DNA of 64,000 nucleotides from JACKAQ01 sp020634975 [NCBI: Calditrichia bacterium] (GCA_020634975.1 JACKAQ010000002.1:62001-126000); one strand, 5' to 3'. Shown: positions 9,092-19,124, counted from the first letter of the stretch. Notes: generated by a model from the sequence alone, not told the origin. Numbers and translations: made by a program.

Positions 9092-10251
9092 CGTATTCTC
9101 GGGTTTTGTTCAAGTTTTACGGTAAAATTTTTTTCATTGCCATCGCGGTTAACGGTGAATTGCAGCACTGTGCCAACCTTCAGATCCGTATTGCGTAGCT
9201 TCTGGATGAAATCTTCGCGGCTGGTAACGCTTTGGCCGTTCAACCCGGTGATCACATCGTATTCCGTCAACCCGCCGCGATCTGCCGGACTTGATTTTTC
9301 AATCGCAGTAATGATTGCGCCGTAGTTGATGGAAAGGTTGAGTGCACGAATGATCCGCTGATTGAGGCTGACCACCTGATCGATGCCTAACCAGATATTC
9401 CGGTCGACCCCGCCGTTTTCACGAATTTCTGATACAATATTTTGAATCCGGTCGATCGGAATGGCAAAACCGATACCGATGGAACCCGATTCATGTTGAT
9501 TTCCGGTATAGATAAATGTATTCATTCCAATAACTTGCCCCAACGCATTTACCAATGGCCCGCCGCTGTTGCCGTGGTTAATTGCCGCATCCGTTTGTAT
9601 CATATCCAGATACAGTGCACCTTCGTTGGTTCTGCCCCAGTCGCGATCCACCGCGCTGATGACACCGACCGTCACAGTCGGCTGGTCGTTCAACGCTACC
9701 AGTCCGAACGGGTTGCCAAAAGCAATCACCCATTCACCGACCATTAAATCATCCGATTTGCCAAACGGGATAAACGGAAATCCGTCGCCATCCACTTTCA
9801 AAAGGGCGATATCCGTTGCGCGATCCGAACCGACCAGTTTTGCGTTAAGATGCTGGCCGTCGGTTGTGGTAATTAAGATTTCCCGGGCATTGCTTACAAC
9901 GTGTTCGTTGGTGACAATAAAACCATCCGCAGAAATAAAAAAACCGGAGCCCAGCGATTCAACTTCTCTTTCGCTCATCCGGTTGCGATAAAATTCCGGA
10001 AAAAACAGGCTCAACGGCTCACGTCGTTGAAACCGCTGCACTTGTTTAACATTGATGCCCACAACCGCCGGACTGACGGTTGCAACCGCACGGGTGATCG
10101 CATTTTGCCGGGACAAATACAAATTTTCTGTGGAAATTGAGATCGGTTGGGGTTCGGAAACGGTGGCTGCAGGAGAGCCAGTTGTATCTTGTTCAGATTC
10201 CTGTTTAACACTTTGGCAACTCAGCGACGGGATGATTAACATGCAAAACAA
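9088..10251 (-). CDS. HtrA/Deg-type serine protease, probable lipoprotein, one PDZ domain
   Basis: Envelope quality-control protease of family S1C. The trypsin-like domain has the full triad H117 (VTNEHVVSN), D147 (ATDIALLK) and S229 (HGNSGGPLV), and a single PDZ domain occupies about residues 285-380. PSLSC near the N-terminus is a plausible lipobox. The listed start is a TTG at 10251, which leaves a very short signal peptide. The open frame continues upstream with a basic, hydrophobic stretch (RFSQLWISFLF) but no ATG, so the true start may be a rare codon further up, or there may be a small indel. It is the first gene of the pur-psd-pss run. Confidence 0.9.
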   Translation of the reverse strand: MFCMLIIPSLSCQSVKQESEQDTTGSPAATVSEPQPISISTENLYLSRQNAITRAVATVSPAVVGINVKQVQRFQRREPLSLFFPEFYRNRMSEREVESLGSGFFISADGFIVTNEHVVSNAREILITTTDGQHLNAKLVGSDRATDIALLKVDGDGFPFIPFGKSDDLMVGEWVIAFGNPFGLVALNDQPTVTVGVISAVDRDWGRTNEGALYLDMIQTDAAINHGNSGGPLVNALGQVIGMNTFIYTGNQHESGSIGIGFAIPIDRIQNIVSEIRENGGVDRNIWLGIDQVVSLNQRIIRALNLSINYGAIITAIEKSSPADRGGLTEYDVITGLNGQSVTSREDFIQKLRNTDLKVGTVLQFTVNRDGNEKNFTVKLEQNPRIR

Positions 10252-10394
10252 AAAGCTGATCCACAGTTGCGAAAAACGGAAGCTGCCGGAATTTTTTTTC
10301 CGGATTTTCTCGTTTTATGGTTGAATGTCCATCCAGAAACATTTGCCGTTTCCTGAGCAAAATATTCATTTGTTGATTTGTATTTATCATCTTG

Positions 10395-11126
10395 TTAATA
10401 AACAACTTCCTCAAGAACCAACCCTTTTGCCGGTGCCGCCGGACCTGCGGTTGTCCGATCGCAGGATTGAAATATTTCCTGAAAATCGGCAACGCTGAAA
10501 CGCCCTTTGGCAACATCGACCATCGTGCCGACCAGCGTTCGCACCATGCCGTGCAAAAAGCGATTGGCTGTTACGCGATAAATCCAAAACCCGTTTTCCT
10601 GCCGCCAAAAAGATTCGGAAATGATACATCTTTTGTGTTCCGTATCCGTTTCCACCCGGCAAAATGCGCCAAAATCGTGATCGCCGGTTAGCATTGCGGC
10701 AAGTTCCGCAAAAACCTCCGTATTCATCGGTTGAAACACTTGCCAGCAATAATTGCGGTGCAGCGCGGATATTTCATTCGTCAAAAAATATTGATACACT
10801 CTCGCGGTTGCATCAAAACGGGCGTTAAATGTTGCGCTGACAATTTCTGCGGATTTCACAACCACATCATCCGGCAAATGGGCGTTTAATCCCATTTTAA
10901 TGTTGTATACCGGCAAATCACGGGTTAGTGGGAAATTGACCACTTGCCCTCGCGCATGAACACCGGTATCGGTTCTGCCGGCTGCCGTAACCCGCACAGT
11001 TTCGCCGGTTAGTTTGTGGATCGCTTTTTCCAGCACATCCTGAACCGTAGGCATTGCAACCTGGTATTGCCAGCCGAAATAAGCTGTTCCGTCGTATTCA
11101 ACAATCAGTTTAACGTTGCGCGTCAT
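10395..11126 (-). CDS. truA: tRNA pseudouridine(38-40) synthase
   Basis: Isomerises uridines 38-40 in the anticodon arm of many tRNAs. The catalytic Asp is D53 in the diagnostic AGRTDTGVHARGQV. The start YDGTAYFGWQ and the MVRTLVGTMVDVAKGR stretch (about residues 200-216) are also typical. Length 243 is normal. The start is an ATG at 11126. A 143-bp gap separates it from htrA downstream. Confidence 0.96.
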   Translation of the reverse strand: MTRNVKLIVEYDGTAYFGWQYQVAMPTVQDVLEKAIHKLTGETVRVTAAGRTDTGVHARGQVVNFPLTRDLPVYNIKMGLNAHLPDDVVVKSAEIVSATFNARFDATARVYQYFLTNEISALHRNYCWQVFQPMNTEVFAELAAMLTGDHDFGAFCRVETDTEHKRCIISESFWRQENGFWIYRVTANRFLHGMVRTLVGTMVDVAKGRFSVADFQEIFQSCDRTTAGPAAPAKGLVLEEVVY

Positions 11127-11158
11127 TCAATTTCACACCGGATCATACTGCAATTCTT

Positions 11159-11196
11159 AAAAAAAAATAACCCTGTCACCGGATAAATGGCAGGGG
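11159..11196 (-). terminator. Rho-independent terminator after the CorC-like gene
   Basis: A 7-bp stem including one G-U pair (11171-11177 with 11189-11195). On the minus strand it is followed by TTATTTTTTTTT (complement of 11159-11170). It lies about 150 bp past the CorC-like stop and just before truA. The rest of 11127-11343 shows nothing I can name. Confidence 0.65.
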
Positions 11197-11343
11197 ATCA
11201 TGAATTTATTATCGATTTCTGCTGCAATTGAAATTGTGTGTTCATCTGTTGCAGCCGCTGTATTTGTTCGCAGTTATGAACCATTGTTAAAAATCCCATA
11301 AGCTTATAAATATAAGCCATTTCTATGAAAAAGTAAAGACGTT

Positions 11344-12576
11344 TTAGTCTTTGGGATTTGTGGTTCCCAGCCGAATCATTTTTACATGCTGGATGCGTCG
11401 CCGGCTGGCGCTGATCACAATAAACCGGTAATCATCAATTTCTATTTGTTCGTTAATTTTGGGGATGTGTCCGATTTTTACCAACAAATATCCCGCCAGT
11501 GTTTCGTAATCACCGTCGGGTATTTTGGTGTTTAGCGATTCGTTGAGGTCATCAATTTCGATGCGCGCGTTGATCATCCATGCGTTGTGGCTCAACTTGC
11601 GGATCATCAATTCTTTCGGCGAAAATTCTACATCGATATCGCCAAAAAGCTCGCTGACGAGGTTGGTTGTGGTGACCATCCCCGCAGTGCCGCCGTATTC
11701 GTCAAACACAATCGCGATGGAAATATTATTCTGTTTGAAAATGGTGAGCAGTTGTGAGCAGCGTTTGGTATCCGGCACAAACATCACTTCGCGGATGATC
11801 GATTGGAGATCCGGCGGATTCTGGAACAGGTCTTTCAGAAAAACTACGCCGACAATCTGATCCAGATTGTCGTGATATACTGGCAATTTGGTGTGTCCGC
11901 TTTTTGTGAAATGCCGGTACAGTTCGTCCAACGAAATAGTGTCTTCAACCGCGATCATTTCCGCACGCGGAATAATCGCTTCGCGCACCCGCAGATTGCG
12001 GAAGCCGAGCGCGCGCCGCAGATACTCAGCTCCGCGCGGCGTCACATATTCGGCGATGCTCTCGCTTTCGTGCAGCAAAATTTCGATATCCTGATCAGAG
12101 AAAAAACGCTGCACTTCGTGATTGCGAAACCCGGCAAAAAACATCAGTGATTCAGAAATTTTACTGATAATTGCAATCATTGGCAAAAACAGGTAATAAA
12201 AAAAATGGAGCGGATACGAAACGTATTTGATCACCCAGTCCGCAAGGCTGCGGAAGATGGTTTTCGGTAAAATTTCACCAATGATAAGCGTAAGAAAAAC
12301 AATGCTTAACCATGTCCATTCCGGATCGATGAATTTGTTAAAATAAATAGTTGCCAGCGTCGCAAAAGCAACGTTGAAAATGTTATTCCCGATCAGTGTG
12401 GAATAGAGGAATTTTTCCGGTTTTTCCAAAAAAGGGAGGATAATTGCGGCAATGCGTTCATTTTGACGGCGCCATAATTCCACCCGAACCTTGTTCAGCG
12501 AGACAAATGCTGTTTCCGTTCCGGAGAAGAAAAACGACATCAGCAGAGAAAAAATGATGATGATCAGATAGCCCAT
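11344..12576 (-). CDS. CNNM/CorC-type membrane protein with CBS pair
   Basis: A 410-residue protein of the hemolysin C/CorC/CNNM family, often linked to Mg2+/Co2+ transport or resistance. It has an N-terminal CNNM (DUF21) membrane domain of about four helices (1-165), including FFSGTETAFVSLNKVR near residue 17. Two CBS domains (about 195-320, with FDEYGGTAGMVTTTNLVSELFG) and a C-terminal CorC_HlyC domain (about 330-400) follow. It is 21 bp downstream of the M16C protease gene and is followed by a terminator. The exact ion or role cannot be read from sequence. Confidence 0.88.
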   Translation of the reverse strand: MGYLIIIIFSLLMSFFFSGTETAFVSLNKVRVELWRRQNERIAAIILPFLEKPEKFLYSTLIGNNIFNVAFATLATIYFNKFIDPEWTWLSIVFLTLIIGEILPKTIFRSLADWVIKYVSYPLHFFYYLFLPMIAIISKISESLMFFAGFRNHEVQRFFSDQDIEILLHESESIAEYVTPRGAEYLRRALGFRNLRVREAIIPRAEMIAVEDTISLDELYRHFTKSGHTKLPVYHDNLDQIVGVVFLKDLFQNPPDLQSIIREVMFVPDTKRCSQLLTIFKQNNISIAIVFDEYGGTAGMVTTTNLVSELFGDIDVEFSPKELMIRKLSHNAWMINARIEIDDLNESLNTKIPDGDYETLAGYLLVKIGHIPKINEQIEIDDYRFIVISASRRRIQHVKMIRLGTTNPKD

Positions 12577-12597
12577 TTGCGGCGGTTTTGCCCTCGG

Positions 12598-15513
12598 TTA
12601 CAACACATTAATAATATTCAGATAATCCGGTTTTTGACGATTTATTTCCTGCAGTGACGATTCGTTTCCGGCAATGGCAACGATGCCGTTATCCCGGAAA
12701 TAGTCCAGCGCTGCGGCATACGCCGCAAAATCCGCCGGAGTGGTGGACAAAATTTCGTCGCGTAATTTTTGCAAATCGTCGTCCGATTCGCCGATGAGGT
12801 AGCGCATCATTGCCGTATTGCCTTTTTCGTCGGGCAATTCGTAGCTGTCAAAATCGCCGATAACGCCAATAATGCTTTTTGTAAGCTCATCCGTATTGAT
12901 CCGCGCACCGCGCAAAAATTCGCTGCATTGGTCAAATATCTCCAATGTTTTCAGATGGTTAGGATCGCGATACGATAACATCGTGATAATGCCGGAACGC
13001 CGGTTAAACTGACACATCGCCCCATACGCGCCGCCCTGAACCCGAACGCGATTCCACAGCCAGCCGGTGCGCAACAATTTGTTGGCAACCAGCGCCGAGC
13101 CGTGAAAAGTGTAACCGCTATCAAAAATATTGGCGGCTTTTCCGACAAAATTGATTTTCGCGGGGATACTCAGCCCTTCAAATCCGGTTAACAGTTCGGT
13201 TGTCCACGGTTCCCGGTGGACCGGCTTTTGGGGCAGATCGTTGATAAATGCCCGGATTTGCGGCTCTATTTCCCGCCAGTGATCCGCGTCGATGGTGGCG
13301 TTGCAAATCAGCGCATCGCGATTGATTAGCGCATCGTGAAACGCCCGGAGATCGGCGACAACGCTATCCCAATCGCTTTCGATCCGCGTAACCAAATCAC
13401 GTAAAAATATGAGTTGGCTCAGTCCGCCGATTTTTTCGTTAAAGCGCCCGGATTGTGTAAAACAGGCACTTAGCCGGCGCATCACCGTGCCGTGTCCGCT
13501 GTTTGTGAGGGCGCTTTCCATTCCGGAACGGGCATCCAGCGCCATTTGCCGGAAGCGATCCCGGTTGTCGAAATTGGGCAGCAGCAACACATCGCGCAGC
13601 AGATCCAGCAATTTTCCGGTTTGCGCCGCAGTGGTTTTGCCGTCGAACATCAGCCAGGCTGAGGTTTCCCGCGAATTTTTGGGTGTGTAGGCAATCGGCG
13701 ATTGCGAAATGCCACCGGTGTCGCGCCCGATCCGTTCGGAAAGCGTGACAAAATCTTCATTTTTTGTGCCCATTTCCAACATCGACCGACCGAATAACGG
13801 GAGGTAGGGGAGCAGTCGTTCGGGAATTTGCCGCAAATCGAAGCCGACCGTAAAATACAAAATGCCGCTGGTAAACAAATTGTGATACAACATTGTTTGT
13901 TTGCCCGATTCAAGAATGTCGATGGGCAGCGGCGTGTGTTTTTGTTTGAGATCCGACAGTTTCAGCCGGGGGATTTTGGCGAGGTCTTCCGGAGAATCTT
14001 GCCGGTTTTGCATGTCGCGCAACAAATGGGTTTCGTTGATAATTTTATTGCGATTATCGTCGGATAATGCTGCGGCAATTTTGTTCAAATGTGCCGTTTC
14101 CTCGGCTGCTTCGCGATCCGCCAGTTGCGGATCGGGCACCAGCAACACTCGGGTGCGATGGGTATTTTCGATCAAATATTTCTGGATCATTTTTTCGAAC
14201 ATGCGCGGATTTGCTGCCAAATCTGCTTTCACAGCGGAAAGGACGTTTTCAAAACCGAGCATTTCGATGGGATCGGCGCCAAAAATCCACGGTGACAAAA
14301 TCCTGCTCATCAGCGAAAGCCCGCGTGGCGTTGAACCGGTATTGTTTTCCCGCAGGCGAAATTCCATGGTGTTCATCGCAGCTTCGATCGTGTTTTGCGA
14401 CAAGCCTTCCCGCACGATTTGCCGCAGCGAATCGAAGATAACTTTTTCCACTTTTTCCGCATCTTCCGGGTAAATGCCGCGCAAGCCGGTAGTGAAATAC
14501 ATTTCCCTTAAACTGCCGGAAAGACCGTGCCCGGACAAATCGTCGCCTAAACCGGAGTCGATCAGCGCTTTCCACAATGGCGATGCAGGGTTGCCAATCA
14601 AAACCTGATCGAGCAGGCTGAAACGCAACCGTTCGGTTAGCACCAGCGTTTCATCCAGTAGCCAGTTGATGGTGACAATCGATTTTTTGGAAATATCCGT
14701 GTCCTGCGGGGCGATGTAAACCAGCTTTTCCGTTCGCGGCGATTCGAAGCGCGGCTGCAGCGGAATTTCCCGGTTTACCGGTTGCGGCTCAAATTGGGAC
14801 AAATATTCATCGAGCATTTCGAGCCGTTTATCTGGCGCATCATCGCCATAAAAATAAACAAACGCGTTGGACGGATGATAATACGTTTCGTGAAATTTTT
14901 TGAAATATTCATAGTTGAGTGAGGGAATTTCCTTCGGATCACCGCCGGAATCGACTGCATACAGCCCGTCGGGAAAAATAGAGCGTCGGCTGCCAAAATA
15001 AATGGCACGTTCCGGCGATGAGTACGCGCCTTTCATCTCGTTGAACACCACGCCTTTGAAACTCAACGGCGATTCGGCGTTTTCCATTTCGTAATGCCAG
15101 CCTTCCTGTTTCAAAATTTCCGGCGAAATGTTCGGGAAAAACACGGCATCGAGATACACATCCACCAAGTTGTAAAAATCCTGTTGATTGGTGCTGGCAA
15201 CGGGATACACCGTTTTATCCGGATAGGTCAACGCGTTTAAAAAAGTATACATCGAGCCTTTCAGCAGTTCCACAAACGGCTCTTTTACAGGATATTTTCG
15301 TGATCCGCACAGCACGGAGTGCTCCAGAATATGTGCCACTCCGTTGGCATTTTCCGGCAAAGTGGGGAACGCAACGCTAAACACCTTGTTTTCATCATCG
15401 TTGACAATGGAGAGGACTTCGGCGCCGGTTTTGTTGTGGCGATACCTGTAGGCAATACCGTTAATTTCCGGAATTTTCGATTGTTTGACCAATGTATACG
15501 AAGGATGCGACAT
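12598..15513 (-). CDS. M16C family metallopeptidase (presequence-protease-like)
   Basis: A 971-residue zinc peptidase of the PreP/M16C type, which degrades short unfolded peptides inside a clamshell chamber. The inverted zinc motif HILEH is near residues 61-65, followed by SVLCGSRKYPVKEPFVELLKGS, the family's typical active-site block, and the downstream zinc Glu region NEMKGAYSSPERA. Four M16 repeats fill the rest. I choose the ATG at 15513 (MSHPSYT); a TTG five codons upstream is possible, and neither has a clear ribosome site. No signal peptide is seen, so it is probably cytoplasmic. Confidence 0.92.
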   Translation of the reverse strand: MSHPSYTLVKQSKIPEINGIAYRYRHNKTGAEVLSIVNDDENKVFSVAFPTLPENANGVAHILEHSVLCGSRKYPVKEPFVELLKGSMYTFLNALTYPDKTVYPVASTNQQDFYNLVDVYLDAVFFPNISPEILKQEGWHYEMENAESPLSFKGVVFNEMKGAYSSPERAIYFGSRRSIFPDGLYAVDSGGDPKEIPSLNYEYFKKFHETYYHPSNAFVYFYGDDAPDKRLEMLDEYLSQFEPQPVNREIPLQPRFESPRTEKLVYIAPQDTDISKKSIVTINWLLDETLVLTERLRFSLLDQVLIGNPASPLWKALIDSGLGDDLSGHGLSGSLREMYFTTGLRGIYPEDAEKVEKVIFDSLRQIVREGLSQNTIEAAMNTMEFRLRENNTGSTPRGLSLMSRILSPWIFGADPIEMLGFENVLSAVKADLAANPRMFEKMIQKYLIENTHRTRVLLVPDPQLADREAAEETAHLNKIAAALSDDNRNKIINETHLLRDMQNRQDSPEDLAKIPRLKLSDLKQKHTPLPIDILESGKQTMLYHNLFTSGILYFTVGFDLRQIPERLLPYLPLFGRSMLEMGTKNEDFVTLSERIGRDTGGISQSPIAYTPKNSRETSAWLMFDGKTTAAQTGKLLDLLRDVLLLPNFDNRDRFRQMALDARSGMESALTNSGHGTVMRRLSACFTQSGRFNEKIGGLSQLIFLRDLVTRIESDWDSVVADLRAFHDALINRDALICNATIDADHWREIEPQIRAFINDLPQKPVHREPWTTELLTGFEGLSIPAKINFVGKAANIFDSGYTFHGSALVANKLLRTGWLWNRVRVQGGAYGAMCQFNRRSGIITMLSYRDPNHLKTLEIFDQCSEFLRGARINTDELTKSIIGVIGDFDSYELPDEKGNTAMMRYLIGESDDDLQKLRDEILSTTPADFAAYAAALDYFRDNGIVAIAGNESSLQEINRQKPDYLNIINVL

Positions 15514-15646
15514 ATTAAATTTTACCAAAGGTTATCGGTTTCGGTTAGCCGAAGTGCGAACGGCACATCAAATTGAATAGCCGAAATGATACAGAATTTT
15601 TTTTCGGAATACAATTAAAAATCTTTTCGAGAGGGCGCAGTGCTGA

Positions 15647-15922
15647 TTATTCGGAATCGTCTGCTTCGTCGGTTTCCGGTTCTTCGTATTCGCCGGAAAT
15701 GTTTTCGGCGATATCTTGCGCGGCTTCCAGATAATTTTCGTCAACCAAAATATAGGGTTGCTCATTGGACGTGTTGAAGCCGGATTCGCCAAACGCGGAA
15801 CCGAGCCAGTTTTTTTTCAACAAACAGGGAATTTCCTCTGATTTTAAAACATCTGCAATCATTTCCGCAACAATAATGCCGGAAAAGGGGCCGATCTTAA
15901 CCCATTTTCTTTCCTGTTCCAT
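15647..15922 (-). CDS. DUF2007-like putative signal-transducing protein
   Basis: A 91-residue acidic protein. The order WVKIGPFSGIIVAEMIADVLKSEEIPCLLKK then YILVDENYLEAAQDIAENI matches the small DUF2007 (ferredoxin-like fold) family, in which a duplicated or single domain is sometimes fused to zinc ribbons. The C-terminus is a run of Glu/Asp. A good GGAGG-like site (complement of 15930-15935) precedes the ATG. No function is known. It stands alone upstream of the protease gene on the same strand. Confidence 0.65.
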   Translation of the reverse strand: MEQERKWVKIGPFSGIIVAEMIADVLKSEEIPCLLKKNWLGSAFGESGFNTSNEQPYILVDENYLEAAQDIAENISGEYEEPETDEADDSE

Positions 15923-16254
15923 CTATAGTACCTCCGGTTTTTGCCAATTTTTAGGTCAATTTTCAACGATACATGGTGATAAAAGTTGCACATTGAAGAA
16001 TGCCGCACCCCGCTTTTCTATTATACAATATAAATCAAGCAATTGAAACTGATTAAGCTGGCGGAAAATTAACAATTATTGTTTTTCGATCAACTAATGG
16101 TATCAGTTATTCATTGGGTTCAAATTACCGCTCTCATTTTTCTCAAAACATCCTGGAAAATTTACCCGTAAAACAATTGTAATTTTACGCGAAATGCGCT
16201 ACTTTTTAAAGCGCCGCCTGCCCAAAAAACCCTAAACGGTGTTTTGCGAAAATC
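15923..16254. other. Divergent intergenic region, nothing identified
   Basis: A 332-bp AT-rich stretch between the divergent DUF2007-like gene and the AraC-type regulator. It should hold both promoters. I see no tRNA, convincing hairpin or repeat in it. Confidence 0.5.
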
Positions 16255-17397
16255 ATGACAATTCAACTCAATGTCTGGTCCGTTTTTTACGCCTGCGCTG
16301 CTGTGCAGGGCTATTTTCTGGCCGTTATTTTGTTTTCGGTAGCCAAAGGTAGCCGAACCGCAAACCGGTTGCTGGCTTTGCTAATGCTGTTGTTTTCCAT
16401 CTACTTAAGCGATATTTTTATGAGCAAAGCCGGTCTGTTTTACGAGTGTCCGCATCTGCTGTATTACGGCGTACCGCTGTGGTATTTGTTTGCGCCGCTC
16501 TCGTATTTATATGTTCGATACTTGCTTGCCAAGCCGGTTCGCTGGTGCTGGTGGCATATGTTGCATCTTCTCCCGTTTTTTCTGATTATCTACAAATTGT
16601 TCCCGTTTTACAGTCTTCCGGCAGAAATCAAAATCCAGTTTTGGACGGGAGTGTTGCAACCGCCCGGTGGCACGATGTATAACTTTTTGTTCAATTTGAT
16701 GAACCCCGTTCAACTGTTTTTGTATAGCGGATTCATCCTCAAAACCATTTGGCAATATCCCGCGAGACAGGAAAACACAGCCGGCGGCGTTGCTCCCGCG
16801 CACTTTCACTGGTTGAAAATTTTTGTCGGATTGATCGCCCTCTTTGCAATTTCTGATTTTGTTATGTGTATTTACTACTTTGTTTACGGCGAAATGGTGA
16901 CGGAATGGACCCAAATTCCGCTGGCGATTTTTTCATTAATTTTGTATGGTGTGGCGTATCTGGGCATCATTCGCCCGGAGGTGCTTTTTCCGGAAAAGTT
17001 ACTCCCAAAACGAAATGGCAGTGGGATCAACGGTGCGCAGGCAAAACAATATGCCGCACAATTGGTGCAACTGATGGCATCGGAAAAACCGTTTCTCGAT
17101 CCCGACCTGAAATATTCTGATCTGGCAATGAAAATGGGTATTTCCACCCGCTATTTGACGGAAATATTGAATCGCGAAATCGGGCAATCCTTCCACGATT
17201 TTGTGAACAATTTTCGCGTGAAGGAAGTGCAGGCACGTATGCTCGATCAGGAAAACAGCGATTACACATTGCTTGCAATTGCGATGGATGCCGGTTTCAG
17301 CAGCAAATCATCGTTTAACCGGATCTTCAAAAAACACACCGGATTGACCCCGTCACAATTTCTGGCAGACCGGAAATCGCTGCAAGACATGCAATAG
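16255..17397 (+). CDS. Membrane-anchored AraC-family transcriptional regulator
   Basis: A 380-residue fusion of an N-terminal membrane region with about seven hydrophobic segments (residues 8-245) to a C-terminal AraC-type double helix-turn-helix (about 275-378). The second HTH carries LLAIAMDAGFSSKSSFNRIFKKHTGLTPSQF, very close to the AraC signature. Such proteins in the Bacteroidota and relatives are thought to sense envelope or extracellular signals and bind DNA directly. It is one of the few plus-strand genes here and stands alone, so its targets are unknown. Confidence 0.88.
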   Translation: MTIQLNVWSVFYACAAVQGYFLAVILFSVAKGSRTANRLLALLMLLFSIYLSDIFMSKAGLFYECPHLLYYGVPLWYLFAPLSYLYVRYLLAKPVRWCWWHMLHLLPFFLIIYKLFPFYSLPAEIKIQFWTGVLQPPGGTMYNFLFNLMNPVQLFLYSGFILKTIWQYPARQENTAGGVAPAHFHWLKIFVGLIALFAISDFVMCIYYFVYGEMVTEWTQIPLAIFSLILYGVAYLGIIRPEVLFPEKLLPKRNGSGINGAQAKQYAAQLVQLMASEKPFLDPDLKYSDLAMKMGISTRYLTEILNREIGQSFHDFVNNFRVKEVQARMLDQENSDYTLLAIAMDAGFSSKSSFNRIFKKHTGLTPSQFLADRKSLQDMQ

Positions 17398-17749
17398 TGT
17401 TGTTCGTACGGCTAATTTTTGTAGTTGTAACGACGCTTCGTTTCTGCAAAAATGAAAGTGTCTTCGCAAGAATGACCGAGGGTATGTCATTCCTGCGAAG
17501 GCAGGAATCTCCGGGCTTTCAACAATGTTATTCGCAAATTAACAAAGCATTGATTTCTGAAAGAATATCTCCTTCGCGATTTTTGCGGTTAACAATCGAA
17601 GCCAAATCGTCACAAATTTTAATAAAATCATCCGCCAAAGCAATCTGTTTGTCCCATTCGCCGCAAATGAAGCGACAGCACCGCGAAACTTTTCTACCTT
17701 TACTCGCCGCCATAAATTTCAATCCAAATATTTGACAGGGAGTAAACAA
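17398..17749. other. Intergenic region with a dispersed repeat
   Basis: A 352-bp stretch between the AraC gene and the beta-propeller gene. It contains a 27-bp copy of a dispersed repeat at 17485-17511. Open frames here on both strands look non-coding, apart from a doubtful minus-strand frame ending near 17528. A GGGAG site at 17738-17742 belongs to the next gene. Confidence 0.5.
17485..17511. repeat. Dispersed palindromic repeat, copy 1
   Basis: This 27-bp sequence, built around the imperfect palindrome TTCCTGCGAAGGCAGGAA, is identical to 38409-38435. Related, less exact versions flank both copies (for example around 30335 and 38380). It is a short intergenic repeat of the kind found scattered in many bacterial genomes. 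Confidence 0.75.
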
Positions 17750-18965
17750 ATGAATTGTAAAACCATTTATAAAGCGGCGGTAGTTGTTGTGTTTATAGCG
17801 ACGGTAGCGAGCGCGCAACGGGTAGAAACATTGGTGGCATCGCTAAATGCCAGCGGTGGCATTTCGGTGGATAGCGAGGATTTATTTATGTGGCAGATTT
17901 TGGAAATTTGCTCTCAACTGCAACAGGAACAACCGTTTACAAAGTGTCACCCAATGGCAATTATTCGGTTTTTGCAAACGGGTTGTTGGGCGCATCGGGG
18001 AATGATTTCGATTCCCAGGGAATTTATTTCAGTCGAGTATTGCCTTAAACAAGGTGAGCAAAATTACGTCCGGCGGTGTGGTCAGCAATTTTGCAACAAC
18101 CCAGATTTTTTCACCGGTTGGATTGGTGGTTGGCGCGGGCGACACCGTTTACGTGACCAACTGTGCGCCATCGCCGGCACGCATCACCAAAATTACGCCG
18201 GATGGTGTCACGAGTGTTTTTGTCAGCGATTCGCTGTTGTGGTGCCCCAACGGATTAACGATGGATGATGCCGGAAATCTCTACACCTGCAATTTCAGCG
18301 ACGGGAAAGTTATCAAAATAACGCCCGCCGGCGCGGTGAGTGAACTGGCCACGATTCCCGGAAATAACAACGGTCACCTGACGTTTGCGAATGGCAGATT
18401 GTATGTGGTTGCCCGCTGTGCCAACCAGATTTATGAAGTGACTTTGGACGGCGAGGTGAGCCTTTTGGCCGGCAGCGGAATTCGCGGCAACGCGGACGGT
18501 CCGGCGCTGGAAGCCACATTTTCCCTTCCGAACGGCATTACCGCCAGCTCCACTGGCGATACGTTGTATGTCAACGATGATAAATTTTTGGGCGGTGATT
18601 GCATCAACACCCAGCTAAATCCTGTTGCTGTGCGGATGATTATTTTGACGCCAACCGGTGTCGATGCGCCGGACGAATCCCGGATTGAGAATTTTGAACT
18701 GAAACAAAATTATCCGAACCCCTTCAATCCGGAAACCACGATCCGTTATGCCTTACCGCAGAATATGCATTTATCGATCAAAATTTTTGACAATAGCGGG
18801 CGCGAGCTGCGGACACTGGTGAACACGATCCAGCCTGCCGGTGCCAATGCCGTTGTTTGGGATGGGCGGGATGACGCCGGAAATATCGCTGCATCGGGAA
18901 TTTATTTTTACCGGCTGCAATCGGAAACCGCTGTTCAAACCCGGAAAATGTTGCTGGTTCGGTAA
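17750..18965 (+). CDS. Secreted NHL/SMP-30-like beta-propeller protein with sorting domain (two frameshifts)
   Basis: Reading across frames gives a protein of about 400 residues: a signal peptide (MNCKTIYKAAVVVVFIATVASAQ), repeated propeller blades such as ITKITPDGVTSVFVSD and PNGLTMDDAGNLYTCN (residues ~60-300), and a C-terminal NYPNPFNPETTIRYALP sorting domain. The frame is lost near 17888 (after SEDL, where a neighbouring frame continues VADFGNLLST) and again near 18032. The 5' frame runs 17750-18268 and the intact 3' frame covers 18054-18965. The start has a good GGGAG site. It probably binds or cleaves a small ligand or lactone outside the cell. Whether it is a pseudogene or carries consensus errors is discussed in the findings. 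Confidence 0.75.
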
Positions 18966-19015
18966 CCGGTTTTTTCGGCGAAACTGTTGGATAGCATCTC
19001 ACAAAACAGCGTGAC

Positions 19016-19047
19016 ACCGGTGGTTTTATGCGGACAGAACCACCGGT
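19016..19047. terminator. Possible terminator hairpin between convergent genes
   Basis: A 10-bp perfect inverted repeat (ACCGGTGGTT, 19016-19025, with 19038-19047) and a 12-nt loop, between the convergent beta-propeller and redoxin genes. It lacks a real T-tract on either strand, so its role as a terminator is only likely from position. Confidence 0.45.
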
Positions 19048-19124
19048 TAAAATATCTGTTCTGGTCACAGGGATGACCAAAACACCCATTTTCTTAAGTT
19101 CCTGTATATGCTGAAAATAGCGGG

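Noticed and set aside
17528-17818. 96-residue minus-strand frame between the AraC and beta-propeller genes
   Set aside because: I considered a small helical protein (C-terminal part rich in Asp, Ile and Leu). No start signal or recognised family was found and it overlaps the signal peptide of the plus-strand gene.
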